A DNA stretch of 64,000 nucleotides from 4572-13 sp964594065 (GCA_964594065.1 CAZQKX010000011.1:11972-75971), one strand, 5' to 3'; positions 54,079-63,296 are shown, counted from the stretch's first letter. Notes: a model not told the origin generated them from the sequence alone. A program made the numbers and translations.

Positions 54079-55662
54079 TTATTTTAATCCCATAATTTTA
54101 AAAACACGCGGCCCCTTGAGCGGGTTGGGCTTGTCGCCGATGAGCTGCCCGGCCGGGATAATAACATTCCCGCCGTCACTTACCGAGAGCGGCATTACCT
54201 TGGTTTGACCCAGCAGCATGACACCGGTTTCGCTTGCCAGTTCATCAGCTTTTAACGTTTCAATTTCCACATTGCCTTCCGGGGTGCCCATCGCAAACAT
54301 GTAGAGTGTTTTCCCGTCTTTGGAGCGGGTGAACCGAAAATCATCCGGTCCGTATTGAGCGTAGGTCTTGGAAAAACTTTTGCCCCTGGCATAGAAGTGG
54401 GGCTCATCGCCCTGATAATGAACCTTCCACGGGCGGGTTGCATAAATTGCTTCGCCATTAACCAGCAGCCACCGGCCCGTTTCGCGCAGCATCTTTTTTT
54501 GGTCCGGATGGATCGAGCCGTCAGCCATCGGAGCGATATTCAGCAGCAATACACCGTTTTTACTGACGATGTCAGTTAGCAGGCCTGTTACCCACTCGGC
54601 TCCTTTAAATGTTGCCGCATCGATATACATCCACGGCCCCGGGCTGTCGTCGGTTTGCCACGTGCGCGGATAGATCGTCGGTGCGCCGCCCCGTTCAAAG
54701 TCCAGAATCGAAACTCTTCGAGGAAGCTGGTCGCGTTTCATGGAGATGATTCCTTCAATACCCTCCTTGCTGCAGAAATCATAATAAAAAGCCGTCATCT
54801 CAAAAAGGATTTCCTCGCTCAGCGATTTTAATCCCCCGTCAAACCAAAGCTGATCCGGTTTATATTTGACGATGTACTCCTTCAGCACATCCAGCCAATA
54901 TTGTTCGGCTTCCTGTTGCGTTTCAAATTTCCCGTAAAGTTTGGCAAATTTTGGATCGTTCAATTCCGAATCAAAAATCACCGGAAGATCATCCGGCCTG
55001 TCAACCCGTCCGCCGTAATAATTTCCCGCAACATTAAAAGAAAGGTGAAAGCTCGAAACGATTTTAAGTCCGCGCTTGCGATAGGCATCAATCAGCAGGC
55101 CGGCAATATCCCGTCCGGCTGCTGAGGTCTTCGCATTCCATCGAACGACCTTACTATCCCACATCGCAAAACCGTCGTGATGTATGGCAACCGGTCCGGC
55201 AAACTTCGCACCCGAAGCGGCAATTAAATCCGCCCATTCTTCCGGATCAAAAGCCGGAATTGTAAATGTCTTGAAGTAATCACTATAGCCGACTTGTTCC
55301 ACCGACCCGCGGGTCTTAACATGATAGTCATAATATGGATGTCCCTTCACATACATGAATTTGGCAAACCAGCTGTTATTGACGCCTGTAAAACCCGACC
55401 CTTCCATTCCCTGATTGTAAGGCCCCCAGTGCGCGTAGATGCCGAACTTTGCATCCTGGTACCACTCGGGCACATCGCACATATACAGATCCCACTGGTG
55501 GTCTTTAATATCTTTGAGAGTTTCGCGCGGCGTGCGGTGGCGCCATTGTTCAGCCTCAGCCAGTTGTGCTTCCGTCGGTTTCGGCTGAACGCCTAATACA
55601 CAGGGAACCCTTAGGATCACAAACAGGACAATAATGCTTACGACTTTAAGTGTGTGTTTCAT
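54079..55662 (-). CDS. Secreted GH29 alpha-L-fucosidase
   Basis: The start at 55662 follows GGAGG by 9 nt and gives 527 residues with a signal peptide to ~G24. EWYQDAKFGIYAHWGPYNQG opens the barrel. AIHHDGFAMWDSKVVRWNAK (159-178) is the conserved active-site region. DQLWFDGGLKS gives the nucleophile D275. A C-terminal beta-sandwich has FTRSKDGKTLYMFAMG. It belongs to a different GH29 branch from the 31910 protein: the loops after HWG and around the nucleophile differ. It is downstream of a GH28 gene on the same strand (~107 bp). Confidence 0.92.
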   Translation of the reverse strand: MKHTLKVVSIIVLFVILRVPCVLGVQPKPTEAQLAEAEQWRHRTPRETLKDIKDHQWDLYMCDVPEWYQDAKFGIYAHWGPYNQGMEGSGFTGVNNSWFAKFMYVKGHPYYDYHVKTRGSVEQVGYSDYFKTFTIPAFDPEEWADLIAASGAKFAGPVAIHHDGFAMWDSKVVRWNAKTSAAGRDIAGLLIDAYRKRGLKIVSSFHLSFNVAGNYYGGRVDRPDDLPVIFDSELNDPKFAKLYGKFETQQEAEQYWLDVLKEYIVKYKPDQLWFDGGLKSLSEEILFEMTAFYYDFCSKEGIEGIISMKRDQLPRRVSILDFERGGAPTIYPRTWQTDDSPGPWMYIDAATFKGAEWVTGLLTDIVSKNGVLLLNIAPMADGSIHPDQKKMLRETGRWLLVNGEAIYATRPWKVHYQGDEPHFYARGKSFSKTYAQYGPDDFRFTRSKDGKTLYMFAMGTPEGNVEIETLKADELASETGVMLLGQTKVMPLSVSDGGNVIIPAGQLIGDKPNPLKGPRVFKIMGLK

Positions 55663-55769
55663 GGTTCGATACCTCCGAACAATATGCATTCAGTAAAAAT
55701 TAAGCAGATCAGACACTTTTATTTTACTTTAGTCTGATAACGGGTGCCACTGTTTTCTTACTGTCAGAG

Positions 55770-57323
55770 TCAAATCCCGGAAGCGGCCGCATGATACATA
55801 TTGTCGTCTGCGATATGTATTGCTTTAGTTTTTGTTCCTTCTTTATGAACGAATGTTCGGCATTGGCCTTTAACACATGAATTATGAATATAGGCGTCCT
55901 GCACGTTCTGCAGGCGGATTACTGATTCAGCATCCGGATTTCCCTGAAAGTTTAACGACGACAATTCCAAATCGGATACATCATCACAGACAATGGCAGG
56001 GCGGGCATCGGCTTTAGCCGGAACGATCTTGAAACCGTCCAGCGTCAATCCTTTAATGTGGCGGGCATAAACACCGTGACAGGGAATCGCTCCATCGAGA
56101 AGACTGTATTCGGGCCACCAGCCTTTCAGGGTTTCCAGCGTATATTCCGGCAACGTTCTCCGGGTGCCATCAGCTTTTGTACCGCCTCCGCCGGTGATCA
56201 ACTGAATATCATTCATGCGAACATTCTCGATCGGATGGCCCGGCATCCCGGTGATTATGATCGCGGAGTTTTGGTCACACATGCTTAGGTCCGCCAAAAT
56301 ATTGCTGAATGTAAAATTCTTCATCGCCTTCATCGGAGCCGGCTCTTCGGGTGCATCCACACAGGCACGCTGCTGGCAGAATGTCATAAATATCGGCCGC
56401 GGTACATTGCTCATGACCAGGTTGGAAAAAACCATATTCTGCATAGTTCCGCCTTCACACATCTGGATTTTCAGCCCGGAATCCTCTATGTCCCTGAAAA
56501 TACAATTGTCAACCGTCACCCGTTCCAGGTTGCCGCGTGACAATAATCCGATCCGTATGCCGGCCCATTTGCTTGTGAAAATGCAGTTGGTGATCACCAC
56601 ATCGCGGCAGGGCTTGTCGATACGTGATGCCTGAAGACAAATGGAGTCGTCGCTTGTATCAAACGCACAATTGCTGACGCGGACATTCTGGCAGCCGTCG
56701 AAATCCAAACCATCGCCATTGTTGTTAACCCGGCTGGAAATCGTAATCCCGTCGACCACGATATCCGAACAATAAAGCCAGGCCGTCGCCCAGGCAGCCG
56801 GATTTTTGAGCGTGATATCCCGCATGCGAATGTTGGTACAGTTGATCAGCCGCAGGAGTAACGGCCGATATTTTAAAACTTTTTGCTTTTTCGGAAAGTT
56901 CTCCACTTGGCCCCGTGCATCAATGACCCCCTGTCCCGTAATGGCAATACAATCAGCATCCCGGGCAAAGATCAGACAACGGTCCATGTGCGACTCGTTC
57001 TTATACATCATTTTATGGACATCCGCGGAATAGTCGTCGATATCTGTGCTGCCCAGTAAAACGGCTCCGTTGGCGACATGCAGGTCTACATTGTCTTTCA
57101 GGAAAAGAGTTCCGGTCACGTATTTACCCGATGCGACCAAAACCCGCCCGCCGCCTTTTTGGCTGCATGTATCAATCGCCTTCTGAATGGCTTTTGTGTT
57201 CAGTGTCTGACCATCGCCGACGGCTCCAAAATCAGAGACAGAATAGACGTTGACGTCTGCTGCTGCAGCCTGAGCTGTCAACAAAACGCACATCAAGACG
57301 ACGACATAAAACTTACGAGTCAT
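55770..57323 (-). CDS. Secreted GH28 (polygalacturonase-like) glycosidase
   Basis: The protein has 517 residues and a signal peptide to ~A21. VSDFGAVGDGQTLNTKAIQK is the GH28 opening. The active-site blocks are NNNGDGLDFDGCQNV and DTSDDSICLQA, giving three Asp residues equal to the NTDG and DD motifs. WAGIRIGLLSRGN stands where GHG and RIK-type motifs are usual; the classic GHG His is not seen, so specificity may differ from plain polygalacturonan. GH28 enzymes cut galacturonan or rhamnogalacturonan by inversion. The neighbour downstream is a GH29 and upstream an FAD oxidoreductase, all minus strand. Confidence 0.87.
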   Translation of the reverse strand: MTRKFYVVVLMCVLLTAQAAAADVNVYSVSDFGAVGDGQTLNTKAIQKAIDTCSQKGGGRVLVASGKYVTGTLFLKDNVDLHVANGAVLLGSTDIDDYSADVHKMMYKNESHMDRCLIFARDADCIAITGQGVIDARGQVENFPKKQKVLKYRPLLLRLINCTNIRMRDITLKNPAAWATAWLYCSDIVVDGITISSRVNNNGDGLDFDGCQNVRVSNCAFDTSDDSICLQASRIDKPCRDVVITNCIFTSKWAGIRIGLLSRGNLERVTVDNCIFRDIEDSGLKIQMCEGGTMQNMVFSNLVMSNVPRPIFMTFCQQRACVDAPEEPAPMKAMKNFTFSNILADLSMCDQNSAIIITGMPGHPIENVRMNDIQLITGGGGTKADGTRRTLPEYTLETLKGWWPEYSLLDGAIPCHGVYARHIKGLTLDGFKIVPAKADARPAIVCDDVSDLELSSLNFQGNPDAESVIRLQNVQDAYIHNSCVKGQCRTFVHKEGTKTKAIHIADDNMYHAAASGI

Positions 57324-57350
57324 GGTCTCTCCTTTTCACTTCGATTTCTG

Positions 57351-60300
57351 TCACTCATTATACAACCGGATCTCGAATATCCGGGCGGAAGGATCTCCGT
57401 TGGTTTTGTCGATTACCACTTTCAGCTTTGAGCCGGTTACCGCGTCGAATCGATGAATGCGTCTGCGCTGATAGTTATTTTTAATCTCAACCAGCGTGAC
57501 CCACTCGGTGCCGTTATGGTACTGCACCTTGTAATCTTTGACAGACTCCGGAACCAAACGCTCTTCTTCTTTATGCTCCCATGTACAGTGGCGGGCATCG
57601 TTAAGATCCGTATCGAAGGTAAGGTATACGGTATTAAACGTCTTGTCGCCAGCGAGGTCCAGTTGGATCCATTGCGGCATGGATTCGGCCGGGTCAGACA
57701 TCCACATATTCATCCGGTCCTTGACGATGCGCGAGACACCGTTGATGACGTTCCAGGCACTGAACATCGCTGACTTCTCACTGGACGCAGTGACAGAGGC
57801 CCCCAGCGCCAGATCGGCGGGGTCCTCATTCTTTAGGCCGATGATGTAATGGTCATCCTTCAGGAGTTTCTGCTGTAGTTCTTTCACATGCGACTTATAA
57901 AGACCGCGCGGGGTGGTGTCGTGTTTAACACACAAAGCCGCGGCAGTTCCGACCGCCTGCCCCATGACACCGGTTGTGCCCTGAACGCGCACCGTGCCCA
58001 GTGTCACATGGGTTACAGATACATTACGTCCGGCAAAGAGCAGGTTATCAACATTTTTCGAATACAGTATTCGAAGCGGAATATGGTTCAACGGTGTACG
58101 CGTGTTATAATCGAACGGTCCTTCTTTGGAGAAAAGGCCTTCCGGATGGTGAATATCCAGACCCCATCCGGCGTAAGCGACCCGGTCCGGGAAAGGTTCA
58201 GCTCGCAGTACTTCGTCCTGAGTCAGGATGTGGTCGCCGACCAGTCGACGGGTTTCACGTTTTGCATTACCGATCGGGATCAGTCTGAGTTTACGGTTGG
58301 CCGCCTCCTCTTTGTAACTGGAGTGATTCTTGATCCAGTTCCAGTAGCTCAGGTTCAGGCGGATCAGCCCGTCCCTGGCCGCTTCCGGATCCCACAGGTC
58401 GTCCACATCGCCTTTGTTTTCATGCCACCAGCGCCCGCTTATGTGGCTGTCTTTATATCCATTGCGTGACTGAAGGTGTTCAGTGTTAAAGGTCAGATCC
58501 CAGAGCCAGTCCGGGCCGACGAACGGACAGGGCGAGCCGGTGTCGTAAGATTGGTAAGACAGCGTATGGCCGGACATCAGGCATCCGCTCATAGTGATGT
58601 TGTCTGCCTTCGGGGGCCCATTGCTTTCACCGAATTTATCACGCGATTCGCGGCCCTGCATATATTCGGCCCCGGCATAGTAACCGAGCCATCCATCACC
58701 CGTGCAGTCGATGAACACATCGGCCGTGTAGCGGGTACGTTCGTCAGTGACCATATCAAACGCTTTGACGGCTTTAATCGCGTCGCCGTTCTTTTGGACA
58801 TCATAAACATGGGTATTGAGAAATATCGTCAGCTTCGGTTCTTTTGCGGCTACGATTTCAGCGCCCTGACTCCATTTGCCGTGGTAGCTGAATGCACGCA
58901 GTCGCCCGATCTCTTCATTGAGACCGCTCTCGCGGGCATTTGGTTTACCAGAGTTAGACGGACCTGATACAACACAGCCCAGTTCCAGGCTGTTGTTGCC
59001 GCCGAGCATAGGCCGGTCCTGGATCAGGGCGGTCTCGGCGCCGGTGCGGGCTGAGGCGATCGCCGCGTTACAACCAGCCACGCCGGCACCAACAACGATC
59101 ACATCGAAATCGCCCACCGTTGTCTCTTTAACAATCCTTCCGGTCAGCCGGTTCCGCTCGTTCTTATAAGCCGTTAGTTCATTGGGTGGCACATATCCGA
59201 GGTCTGTTGTCAAAATGAGCGCATCGCACCGGCCGTAGTAACCGGTCAGGTCGGTCAGGGCAATTGCTGCATCGCCTTTTTTCAGCTTGAACGTCCCACC
59301 GTCTTCCCACAGCCACTTTTCGCTGTCAGCTTTGCCGAAAACTTTGGAGGAATCTTTTCCATCGACACTAACCTTAAAGGTTCCCGGCGAATGGGATTTG
59401 AGCCAGTTTTTAGAGCGCACCCACAACTTATAGGTGCCGGATTTCGCAATGGTCAGCGTTGTTGAAGCGTCCGCAACCGGGTTGCCGATTCCGGCCGCGA
59501 GCAGATACGGTGATCCCATCTGCGGGACAAACTGCGTATCCATCCACCAGCCGCCGTAGTCGGTAAAATCCTCGGCATCGATCCAGATGAATCCTTTGAC
59601 CGCTTCGGTGGGAATGCGTTTGTCCTTTTTGCTGAAAAAGGCGCTGAAACGACTGTTCTCACGCTCTATCTCAAACAGGCCCTTTTCGTAAGACGACTTG
59701 ACCTGCGATGGCGAAAGCCCTCGGCCGACGATGCGTATCTCATCCATCCGGCCCCTGAAGCGTGATTTCCCATCGATCGAGCCGATGTAACAGTTCGAAC
59801 CGCTGGTATCAATTTTACTGCCTTTGGCAAGTGTTGTTTCGTTGTCTTTTTTGCCGTTAACGTAGAGTGTCAACTTCGAGCCGTCATACGTGGCGGCCAG
59901 GTGACACCAGATGCTGTTTTTCCACTCGGTATTCTTTGACGTCAGTTCGTGCTGAGTGCCGTTTGACCAGATAAGAACCGACAGCTTTCCGCCCGGTGCA
60001 AACCGCAGCGCGTAGGCCCCTTCCTTATGTACAACCGTCGGGTAGGTATCGTAAGGCAGGTTCCAGGGTTTCATCCATGCTTCGATGGTGATGCCGCCGG
60101 ATGGATTTAAACTGGCATCATTACCGCAGTCAATACATCCCTTGTTGTCGAACAGCAAGCCGCTGTTGCGCACGCCCTGCGTCCAGTGTACGTTTGTTGC
60201 CTGTCCGGTGTTTCCGTTGCCTGAGGAATCGGCGATTACGGTGCCCGTGCCGTCATCCAGACGCCAGTGGCCGAGCACATCAGCTTGCACTGTGACTGTC

Positions 60301-60371
60301 TGAGCTGTCTGAGTGCAACCCAAAATCATTACTACCATTGCAAACAATAAACCAAATCGTTTAGTCTTCAT
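57351..60371 (-). CDS. FAD-dependent oxidoreductase lipoprotein with LamG and F5/8-type domains
   Basis: The start at 60371 follows AAAGG and begins a lipoprotein signal (LLFAMVVMILGC), giving 1006 residues. LamG spans ~30-235 (VLGHWRLDDGTGTVIADSSG). A short galactose-binding-like region spans ~250-400. The FAD site is VIVVGAGVAGCNAAIASART (~420), followed by LGGNNSLELGCVVSG and VFIDCTGDGWLGYYAG. This is the FAD_oxidored (PF12831-type) fold. The last ~140 residues form an F5/8-like discoidin domain (SMPQWIQLDLAGDKTFNTVY). The substrate is unknown, perhaps a sugar. Attachment to the membrane and glycan-binding modules suggest it acts on a polymer or oligosaccharide outside the cytoplasm. Confidence 0.85.
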   Translation of the reverse strand: MKTKRFGLLFAMVVMILGCTQTAQTVTVQADVLGHWRLDDGTGTVIADSSGNGNTGQATNVHWTQGVRNSGLLFDNKGCIDCGNDASLNPSGGITIEAWMKPWNLPYDTYPTVVHKEGAYALRFAPGGKLSVLIWSNGTQHELTSKNTEWKNSIWCHLAATYDGSKLTLYVNGKKDNETTLAKGSKIDTSGSNCYIGSIDGKSRFRGRMDEIRIVGRGLSPSQVKSSYEKGLFEIERENSRFSAFFSKKDKRIPTEAVKGFIWIDAEDFTDYGGWWMDTQFVPQMGSPYLLAAGIGNPVADASTTLTIAKSGTYKLWVRSKNWLKSHSPGTFKVSVDGKDSSKVFGKADSEKWLWEDGGTFKLKKGDAAIALTDLTGYYGRCDALILTTDLGYVPPNELTAYKNERNRLTGRIVKETTVGDFDVIVVGAGVAGCNAAIASARTGAETALIQDRPMLGGNNSLELGCVVSGPSNSGKPNARESGLNEEIGRLRAFSYHGKWSQGAEIVAAKEPKLTIFLNTHVYDVQKNGDAIKAVKAFDMVTDERTRYTADVFIDCTGDGWLGYYAGAEYMQGRESRDKFGESNGPPKADNITMSGCLMSGHTLSYQSYDTGSPCPFVGPDWLWDLTFNTEHLQSRNGYKDSHISGRWWHENKGDVDDLWDPEAARDGLIRLNLSYWNWIKNHSSYKEEAANRKLRLIPIGNAKRETRRLVGDHILTQDEVLRAEPFPDRVAYAGWGLDIHHPEGLFSKEGPFDYNTRTPLNHIPLRILYSKNVDNLLFAGRNVSVTHVTLGTVRVQGTTGVMGQAVGTAAALCVKHDTTPRGLYKSHVKELQQKLLKDDHYIIGLKNEDPADLALGASVTASSEKSAMFSAWNVINGVSRIVKDRMNMWMSDPAESMPQWIQLDLAGDKTFNTVYLTFDTDLNDARHCTWEHKEEERLVPESVKDYKVQYHNGTEWVTLVEIKNNYQRRRIHRFDAVTGSKLKVVIDKTNGDPSARIFEIRLYNE

Positions 60372-60536
60372 AACCAGCCTTTCTGACAAAGTGGATAAAA
60401 TGTTCAAAAGCTTTATTGCTTTTATGCCGCCATCGTAGCGGTTTTGACCGCTGTAGTCAAGTACCGAGTCGGTGGCAATATAATAGCCGATTGAGTGTCA
60501 ATCCGGTAGGGCCGGTCGTGCCTACGCTGATAAAAC

Positions 60537-60564
60537 TGTCACCCCCGCCTGCGCGGGGGTGACA
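60537..60564. repeat. Perfect GC-rich palindrome (interspersed-repeat type)
   Basis: TGTCACCCCCGC (60537-60548) and GCGGGGGTGACA (60553-60564) form a perfect 12-bp stem with a CTGC loop. Very similar short palindromes occur as intergenic interspersed repeats in many bacterial genomes. It lies 3' of the prepilin-like gene and could also end its transcript, although no T-run follows. Confidence 0.65.
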
Positions 60565-60602
60565 ACAGGGTGCCATCCGTCGTACAGGGGCGATTTGCTT
60601 TA

Positions 60603-61400
60603 TCATTTTTGGTAAATCGGTGTCCCGTCTGTCCTGAGTTGCTCCTGGCCTGTGGTTGTAAATTCCCTGCTCCACTTCAGCGACCACATATTTTCTAACG
60701 CTATCGGCTCGACATGCCCGTCGAGGAATGAGACACTGAGGTTACCGCCGTGGCGGTCGATCATGCATCGCAGCATCATGTTTCTGTCGGCACCATTGAC
60801 GCCGATATCTCCCGTTTCCAGGTTGTGGTCCGGCGGGACCGTGTCATCATCCTCCGGCCAGAGATCGACCCACATCGAATCAATAAAGATCGGGATCGAT
60901 GCAGAATTGGCTGTGACATTTGTAGTGGGCCATTGACTCGCTTTCCATTCATCGGTCGGGATGATCCAATCCGGGGTATTGGAATAAATGTAACCGTTGA
61001 TTCCATAAGAGCCGTGTTCGGCTTCGGTGACATCGACATTCCAGATCCAGGTTTCTTTTGCAGTGCCCCAGGCAGCTGTGCCGGGGAAGGGATTTGCTTC
61101 GTTTAATTTTGTCGAGGGGCAATAACGCACCTTGTTAATATCTCCAATTTGATCTGCGATCTGCTGCAGCCACAAGTTGTTGACGCCGCCGCTGCCGTAA
61201 CCGAAAACCCGGCCATCGTTTTTTTCTGTATACAGTCGAAACGCCTGTGCAAGAGAGCGAAGGTTTGCTCGGCAGGAGAGATTTTTGGCCTTTTCCTTAG
61301 CCAGATTCAGTGCGGGCAAAATAACACTTAAAAGCAGAGCGATAATTGCAATCACAACAAGCAATTCGATCAGAGTAAAAGCCCGATTCCTTGATTTCAT
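60603..61400 (-). CDS. Prepilin-like protein with type IV pilin N-terminal methylation motif
   Basis: The protein has 265 residues. SRNRAFTLIELLVVIAIIAL is the prepilin leader and hydrophobic helix, followed by VILPALNLAKEKAKNLSCRA. The late motif LSVSFLDGHVEPIALENMW resembles the H/F-x-DG-H segment of the planctomycete prepilin-like families. It is homologous in layout to the 14476 protein but not the same subfamily. It lies upstream of the FAD oxidoreductase on the same strand, with a 230-bp gap that holds the GC-rich palindrome. Confidence 0.8.
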   Translation of the reverse strand: MKSRNRAFTLIELLVVIAIIALLLSVILPALNLAKEKAKNLSCRANLRSLAQAFRLYTEKNDGRVFGYGSGGVNNLWLQQIADQIGDINKVRYCPSTKLNEANPFPGTAAWGTAKETWIWNVDVTEAEHGSYGINGYIYSNTPDWIIPTDEWKASQWPTTNVTANSASIPIFIDSMWVDLWPEDDDTVPPDHNLETGDIGVNGADRNMMLRCMIDRHGGNLSVSFLDGHVEPIALENMWSLKWSREFTTTGQEQLRTDGTPIYQK

Positions 61401-61427
61401 TTTTTATCCTTATGCATCAGGGAGTTT

Positions 61428-61943
61428 TTAGTGATCCCCAAAATGCTTAATCATAGTATCTATTGATTTTGCTATCTTACGAACATGGGCGTTTTCATGA
61501 TTATGGATTAAATCTAGTAGGTGTACACAATCATCAGGCTCAATTATATTTGTATATAATAATTGATCGATAATTTCAACACCCCAGTTTTGAACACCCT
61601 CGTCAGAATATTGGATAAACTTTTCAATCCACGGTAAAACTCGTCGATCAGATATATATTTGAGCACATACACAGCATTTCTTTTATCTTCAATAGATTC
61701 ACTATTTTCAAAAATCTCATAACACCGTTGCATTGCAGATGGGGGTTTCAGCATCCTGAGCACAGATAGTGCCAATTCACAACCCGGCTCATATGAAATA
61801 TAATAATCAACTGCACCTCGAAGATTATCTTCACCCAAGAGAATTACCAGTGCCTTTTTTGCAGCATAGGAACCTGCTCTCTCCCCATTCTCATCAAAAA
61901 GTTCTAAACTTTCTGCAATCTCTTCCCAGTTAAATGTTTTCAT
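61428..61943 (-). CDS. HEAT-repeat-like protein of unknown function
   Basis: The start at 61943 follows AAAGGAG and gives 171 residues. The protein is all-helical in character with repeated helix pairs (AMQRCYEIFENSESIEDKRN; VQNWGVEIIDQLLYTNII; VHLLDLIHNHENAHVRKIAK), as in HEAT/ARM repeats. There is no signal peptide or catalytic motif. Small HEAT proteins of this size include binding partners and immunity proteins, but no toxin gene is nearby. It is 27 bp upstream of the prepilin-like gene on the same strand. Confidence 0.6.
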   Translation of the reverse strand: MKTFNWEEIAESLELFDENGERAGSYAAKKALVILLGEDNLRGAVDYYISYEPGCELALSVLRMLKPPSAMQRCYEIFENSESIEDKRNAVYVLKYISDRRVLPWIEKFIQYSDEGVQNWGVEIIDQLLYTNIIEPDDCVHLLDLIHNHENAHVRKIAKSIDTMIKHFGDH

Positions 61944-62011
61944 TTTTTTATTACTCCTTTGCATTCATCATAGTGGTTTTGGGTGTTTTCGTCAAGGGAT
62001 GGAATGGCAGC

Positions 62012-62116
62012 TATTTAAACAGATCCCTCGACTTACGCTCGGGATGACATCTTTAAATATTCTCAACGTTTGCTTAAACGGTCATTCCGAACGAACGTGA
62101 GGAATCTATTTAAACA
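62012..62116. repeat. Inverted pair of a ~36-bp interspersed repeat
   Basis: The stretch 62012-62048 (TATTTAAACAGATCCCTCG ... GGGATGAC) and the reverse complement of 62081-62116 (TGTTTAAATAGATTCCTCAC ... GGAATGAC) align over their whole length with scattered substitutions. Sequences with this GATCCCTCG...GGGATGAC pattern are common interspersed repeats in bacterial genomes. No gene lies between 61965 and 62227. Confidence 0.5.
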
Positions 62117-62227
62117 TGAAAATTCGATAAACCCCGAAAGGTCGGCATCATAAGCGCCAATGCTTTATCATGTCGCTTGCGCTCCATGCTTCTGTGATAC
62201 CTATTCGTTTGTGTGGTGTCCCGATTT

Positions 62228-62458
62228 TTAAAACATAAACCTGGTTCCAACAATTAACCTTGTTCCCTGTTTAAGTTGAGAGCCTTCCTGGTCCTGCCAT
62301 ACGGGAAATTGCAAGAGCGCTTCCAGAATAAAGGACGATCGTGTGAATTTAATTCCAGGTGAAACAAAGAAAAGGGACTCCCCGGTGTTGGCCACATTGT
62401 GCCCGCCGAGTCTATCCGGCAAAAGATGGCTGTAATTAAATTCCACCACAAATAAACT
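62228..62458 (-). pseudogene. C-terminal remnant of an outer-membrane beta-barrel (transporter-type) gene, cut by the transposase unit
   Basis: The reading ends LFFVSPGIKFTRSSFILEAL ... LKQGTRLIVGTRFMF. The alternating pattern and terminal Phe are typical of the last strands of an outer-membrane barrel, of the kind annotated as MetA/phenol-degradation-like transporters. It is open back through VEFNYSHLLPDRLGGHN to the inverted repeat at 62455, where similarity stops. The N-terminal part is not found on the other side of the transposase unit, so the event was not a simple insertion or the rest has been lost. Confidence 0.5.
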
Positions 62459-63215
62459 AAAGGGGTCAGGAGCCTTTTTCTTTGATTGATCCCTTCGGTC
62501 TGCCTCTTGGCCTTAGTGTTGACTCCAGTTCCATTCCGCTGGCTGTTCTTGTTGTCCATATATCTGTACCGAATGGCCTGCCTCTTTGGGTGCAACGTTG
62601 CAGATCATCAATCAGCGTCTGATTCGGCAGAACATCGACCAGTCTGTTCCAATTCCGTGGCAGCGATAACGGTCCTTTTGAGAGCACGAGGTTTTCTTTG
62701 TCGATTTCCTGTCGAATAGCCAAACTGCTGTATTGCCAATCTTTACCGCTTTTGACCAGCCCGGCCCGCAGCGGATTCGACTCGATGTACCGCATCACGG
62801 TAAGATAGTATTCATTGGATTGAACAGGAAAGCTCTTAAACCGCCCCTGGTAAACGTGGCCGATTCCAGCCGTATTGTGCGCTGCATGCCAACGCTGGCT
62901 GTGTGTCATCGTCACCCACTGCATAAACGCTGACAAGTCCCCTTCCTCACGCGGCCACAACAACAGGTGCCAGTGATTGCTCATAAGACAATAACCGCAA
63001 AGCCGCATATTAGAGCGTTCAAGCCCGGCAGCCAGAATACGCTCAAATGCCTCAAAATCGGCCGACTTCCTGAAGATACGAAGACGACCATTGGCACGAT
63101 TCAAAACGTGATAAACCACATTGCCCGGATTTTTTCGCTTACGACGAGGCATAGGAAACAATTATAGCACACATATCGGCTATGTCAACAAAAAAGGCTC
63201 CTGACCCCTTTAGTT
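62455..63215 (-). mobile_element. REP-associated tyrosine transposase unit with perfect 25-bp inverted ends
   Basis: The 25 bp at 62455-62479 (beginning AACTAAAGGGGTCAGGAG) are the exact reverse complement of 63191-63215 (ending CTGACCCCTTTAGTT). Between them lies only the transposase gene. The left repeat includes the last codons and stop of that gene. IS200/RAYT elements move single-stranded DNA using hairpins at their ends, and the GGGGTCAGG core is of the REP-like kind. Confidence 0.75.
62466..63161 (-). CDS. REP-associated tyrosine transposase (Y1/HUH, RAYT type)
   Basis: The protein has 231 residues. VVYHVLNRANGRLRIFRKSA opens the Y1_Tnp fold. The metal-binding HUH motif is HWH in YCLMSNHWHLLLWP. 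The catalytic Tyr is in SNEYYLTVMRYIESNPLRAG. The basic C-terminus (RPRGRPKGSIKEK) is typical of RAYTs. Such enzymes copy or move REP-type palindromes. The last residues are encoded inside the left inverted repeat. The start is uncertain; ATG at 63152 (PRRKRKN) is another option. Confidence 0.92.
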   Translation of the reverse strand: MFPMPRRKRKNPGNVVYHVLNRANGRLRIFRKSADFEAFERILAAGLERSNMRLCGYCLMSNHWHLLLWPREEGDLSAFMQWVTMTHSQRWHAAHNTAGIGHVYQGRFKSFPVQSNEYYLTVMRYIESNPLRAGLVKSGKDWQYSSLAIRQEIDKENLVLSKGPLSLPRNWNRLVDVLPNQTLIDDLQRCTQRGRPFGTDIWTTRTASGMELESTLRPRGRPKGSIKEKGS

Positions 63216-63296
63216 ACCTTGACCCCTTTAGTTACCTCCTACCCCAACAAACAAGTTACCTTGACCCCTTTAGTTACCTCCTACCCCAACAAACAG
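63213..63296. repeat. Two-copy 42-bp tandem repeat next to the transposase unit
   Basis: Copies 63213-63254 and 63255-63296 differ only in their last base. Each holds TTGACCCCTTTAGTTACC twice in part (GTTACC at both ends), which matches the inner part of the transposase terminal repeat with T for C. The repeat overlaps the right end of the unit by three bases and may be a set of target-derived or REP-like copies. Confidence 0.8.
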
